Origin: Acidimicrobiaceae bacterium
GTDB lineage: Bacteria > Actinomycetota > Acidimicrobiia > Acidimicrobiales > UBA8190
Direction of reading: 5' to 3'
Assembly: GCA_003131945.1 (NCBI GenBank)
Contig: PKWD01000336.1
Coordinates: 938 to 6,504, forward strand
DNA: 5,567 bases
Shown here: positions 4,955-5,567 of the stretch, in pieces
Layout: the number at the start of each line of letters is the position of its first letter
How positions within the stretch are numbered: the stretch's first letter is position 1
Made by a program: the position numbers and the translations under genes
The notes under the pieces: generated by a model
Told to the model about the DNA's origin: nothing
The model's input: only the letters and a program-made list of their open reading frames with translations
The model's database searches: none

Positions 4955-5426
4955 GATTCTTAAGGTCCTCGAACATCACCGGGTGCGTTACGTCGTCATC
5001 GGCGGTCTCGCCGCTGCACTGTATGGCTCCGGCACGGTTACATTCGATGTCGACATCGTGCCCGACTCCGCACCGGACAACTTGACACGTCTCTCATCAG
5101 CGCTCGACGAACTCGAGGCGCGGATTCGTGTGGACGGGATCGAAGGTGGACTTCCCTTTGACCACGACGCGCGCTCTCTGGGGCCCATGGAGGTGATCAA
5201 CCTCGTGACCAACCACGGCGACTTTGACGTCACATTCCACCCGAGCGGAGTCTCCTCCTTCTCGGAGTGGGATGATCACGCGGGGGATACCGAGGCGCTC
5301 GGGGTGCACTTCCGATTGGCCTCTCTCGCCGATGTCATTCGATCCAAAGAAGCTGCCGGGCGTCCGAAGGACCAAATCGCTGTGCCGATTCTTCGCGAGC
5401 TGCTCAAGAGGCAGCAGGAAAGGTAG
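4935..5426 (+). CDS. Minimal nucleotidyltransferase (AbiEii/DUF6036-type), likely toxin
   Basis: From GTG 4935 the product has 163 residues; longer readings from GTG 4917 or TTG 4902 (174 residues) are possible but lack a ribosome site. The nucleotidyltransferase core is clear: VVIGGLAAALYGSG (20-33) gives the GG...G loop, FDVDIV (37-42) gives the metal-binding D38-x-D40 pair, and GDFDVTF (95-101) supplies the likely third acidic residue (Asp96 or Asp98). The C-terminal LADVIRSKEAAGRPKDQIAV (131-150) is the conserved tail motif of AbiEii/DUF6036-like proteins. The gene overlaps the Xre gene by 20 bases. NTase toxins of AbiE and MenT systems use NTPs, and some MenT toxins add nucleotides to tRNA 3' ends. 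A toxin role here is inferred from fold, size and pairing; a stand-alone accessory NTase is the alternative. Confidence 0.82.
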   Translation: MAFRPDEILKVLEHHRVRYVVIGGLAAALYGSGTVTFDVDIVPDSAPDNLTRLSSALDELEARIRVDGIEGGLPFDHDARSLGPMEVINLVTNHGDFDVTFHPSGVSSFSEWDDHAGDTEALGVHFRLASLADVIRSKEAAGRPKDQIAVPILRELLKRQQER

Positions 5427-5504
5427 AAATCCAGGACTGACGCGCTCTCTTGGACGGGGAGCCGACATTCGACGCCTCGCACCCGAGCTACCTGGCCTTT
5501 CTTT
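5427..5504 (+). other. Short gap between the NTase gene and the right-hand repeats
   Basis: No gene, hairpin or promoter is recognised here. Confidence 0.5.
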
Positions 5505-5540
5505 GGAGCGGACGACGGAGCGGACGACGGTGCGGACGAC
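5505..5540 (-). repeat. Three tandem 12-bp copies of the tRNA-Gly 3' end
   Basis: GGAGCGGACGAC occurs at 5505-5516 and 5517-5528, and GGTGCGGACGAC (one change) at 5529-5540. Read on the reverse strand each unit is GTCGTCCGC followed by TCC or ACC, that is, the last T-stem/acceptor bases of a tRNA-Gly plus its 3' tail. The rightmost unit joins directly to the T-arm of the tRNA-like segment at 5541-5567. Confidence 0.85.
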
Positions 5541-5567
5541 TGGAGTCGAACCCGCGACCCTCACCTT
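5529..5567 (-). pseudogene. Second tRNA-Gly 3' segment, cut by the window edge; right attachment-like repeat
   Basis: Positions 5534-5567 match 4413-4446 at 32 of 34 bases in direct orientation. The reverse strand reads AAGGTGAGGGTCGCGGGTTC and continues through the T-loop to CGTCCGC, which is the 3' half of tRNA-Gly. The T-stem has a G-A mismatch (CCAGT instead of CCCGT), so if the gene continues beyond the edge it may be a weakened or dead tRNA. Whether a full D-arm and 5' acceptor strand follow cannot be seen. Confidence 0.7.

Noticed and set aside
1..5567. CRISPR array, complete insertion sequence, rRNA, riboswitch or replication origin
   Set aside because: No regularly spaced repeats of CRISPR type, no transposase or integrase gene, no terminal inverted repeats and no recognised structured-RNA motifs were seen.

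Overview
The window is GC-rich, uses GTG and TTG starts, and holds steroid-catabolism genes of a kind found in Actinobacteria such as Mycobacterium and Rhodococcus. Together with actinobacterial-type tRNA-Gly remnants, this points to an actinobacterium. An uncultured acidimicrobial or related lineage is possible, but the sequence alone does not fix the genus.

Left part (1-846). The 5' end of a Rossmann-fold, dihydrodipicolinate-reductase-like oxidoreductase gene runs leftward off the window from a TTG start at 204. Upstream of it lie two tandem 14-bp palindromes (TGGACAnnTGTCCA type), one of them overlapping a plausible promoter for this gene. The rest of the 640-bp gap holds what looks like the frameshifted C-terminal remnant of an LLM-class (F420-dependent) oxidoreductase, and one copy of a short dispersed repeat.

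Centre (847-4042). A tight three-gene operon on + encodes a double OB-fold/Zn-ribbon (DUF35) protein and two thiolase-superfamily proteins. Each junction overlaps by 1 nt. Order and protein features match the M. tuberculosis Rv3521-ltp4-ltp3 cluster. These proteins probably form an aldolase-type complex acting on CoA-activated sterol (or similar) side chains. Both thiolase-like proteins lack the usual catalytic Cys and His residues.

Right part (4043-5567). After a 370-bp gap with a second copy of the dispersed repeat comes a small cassette: a tRNA-Gly(GCC) remnant without a D-arm, operator-like palindromes, an Xre-type regulator and an overlapping minimal nucleotidyltransferase. The pair has the layout of a toxin-antitoxin module. 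A second copy of the tRNA-Gly 3' segment lies at the right edge, in direct orientation 1,121 bp from the first, next to three tandem 12-bp copies of the tRNA 3' end. This resembles a very small island or cargo segment bounded by tRNA-derived attachment-like sites. No integrase is visible, and the right copy is cut by the window edge.
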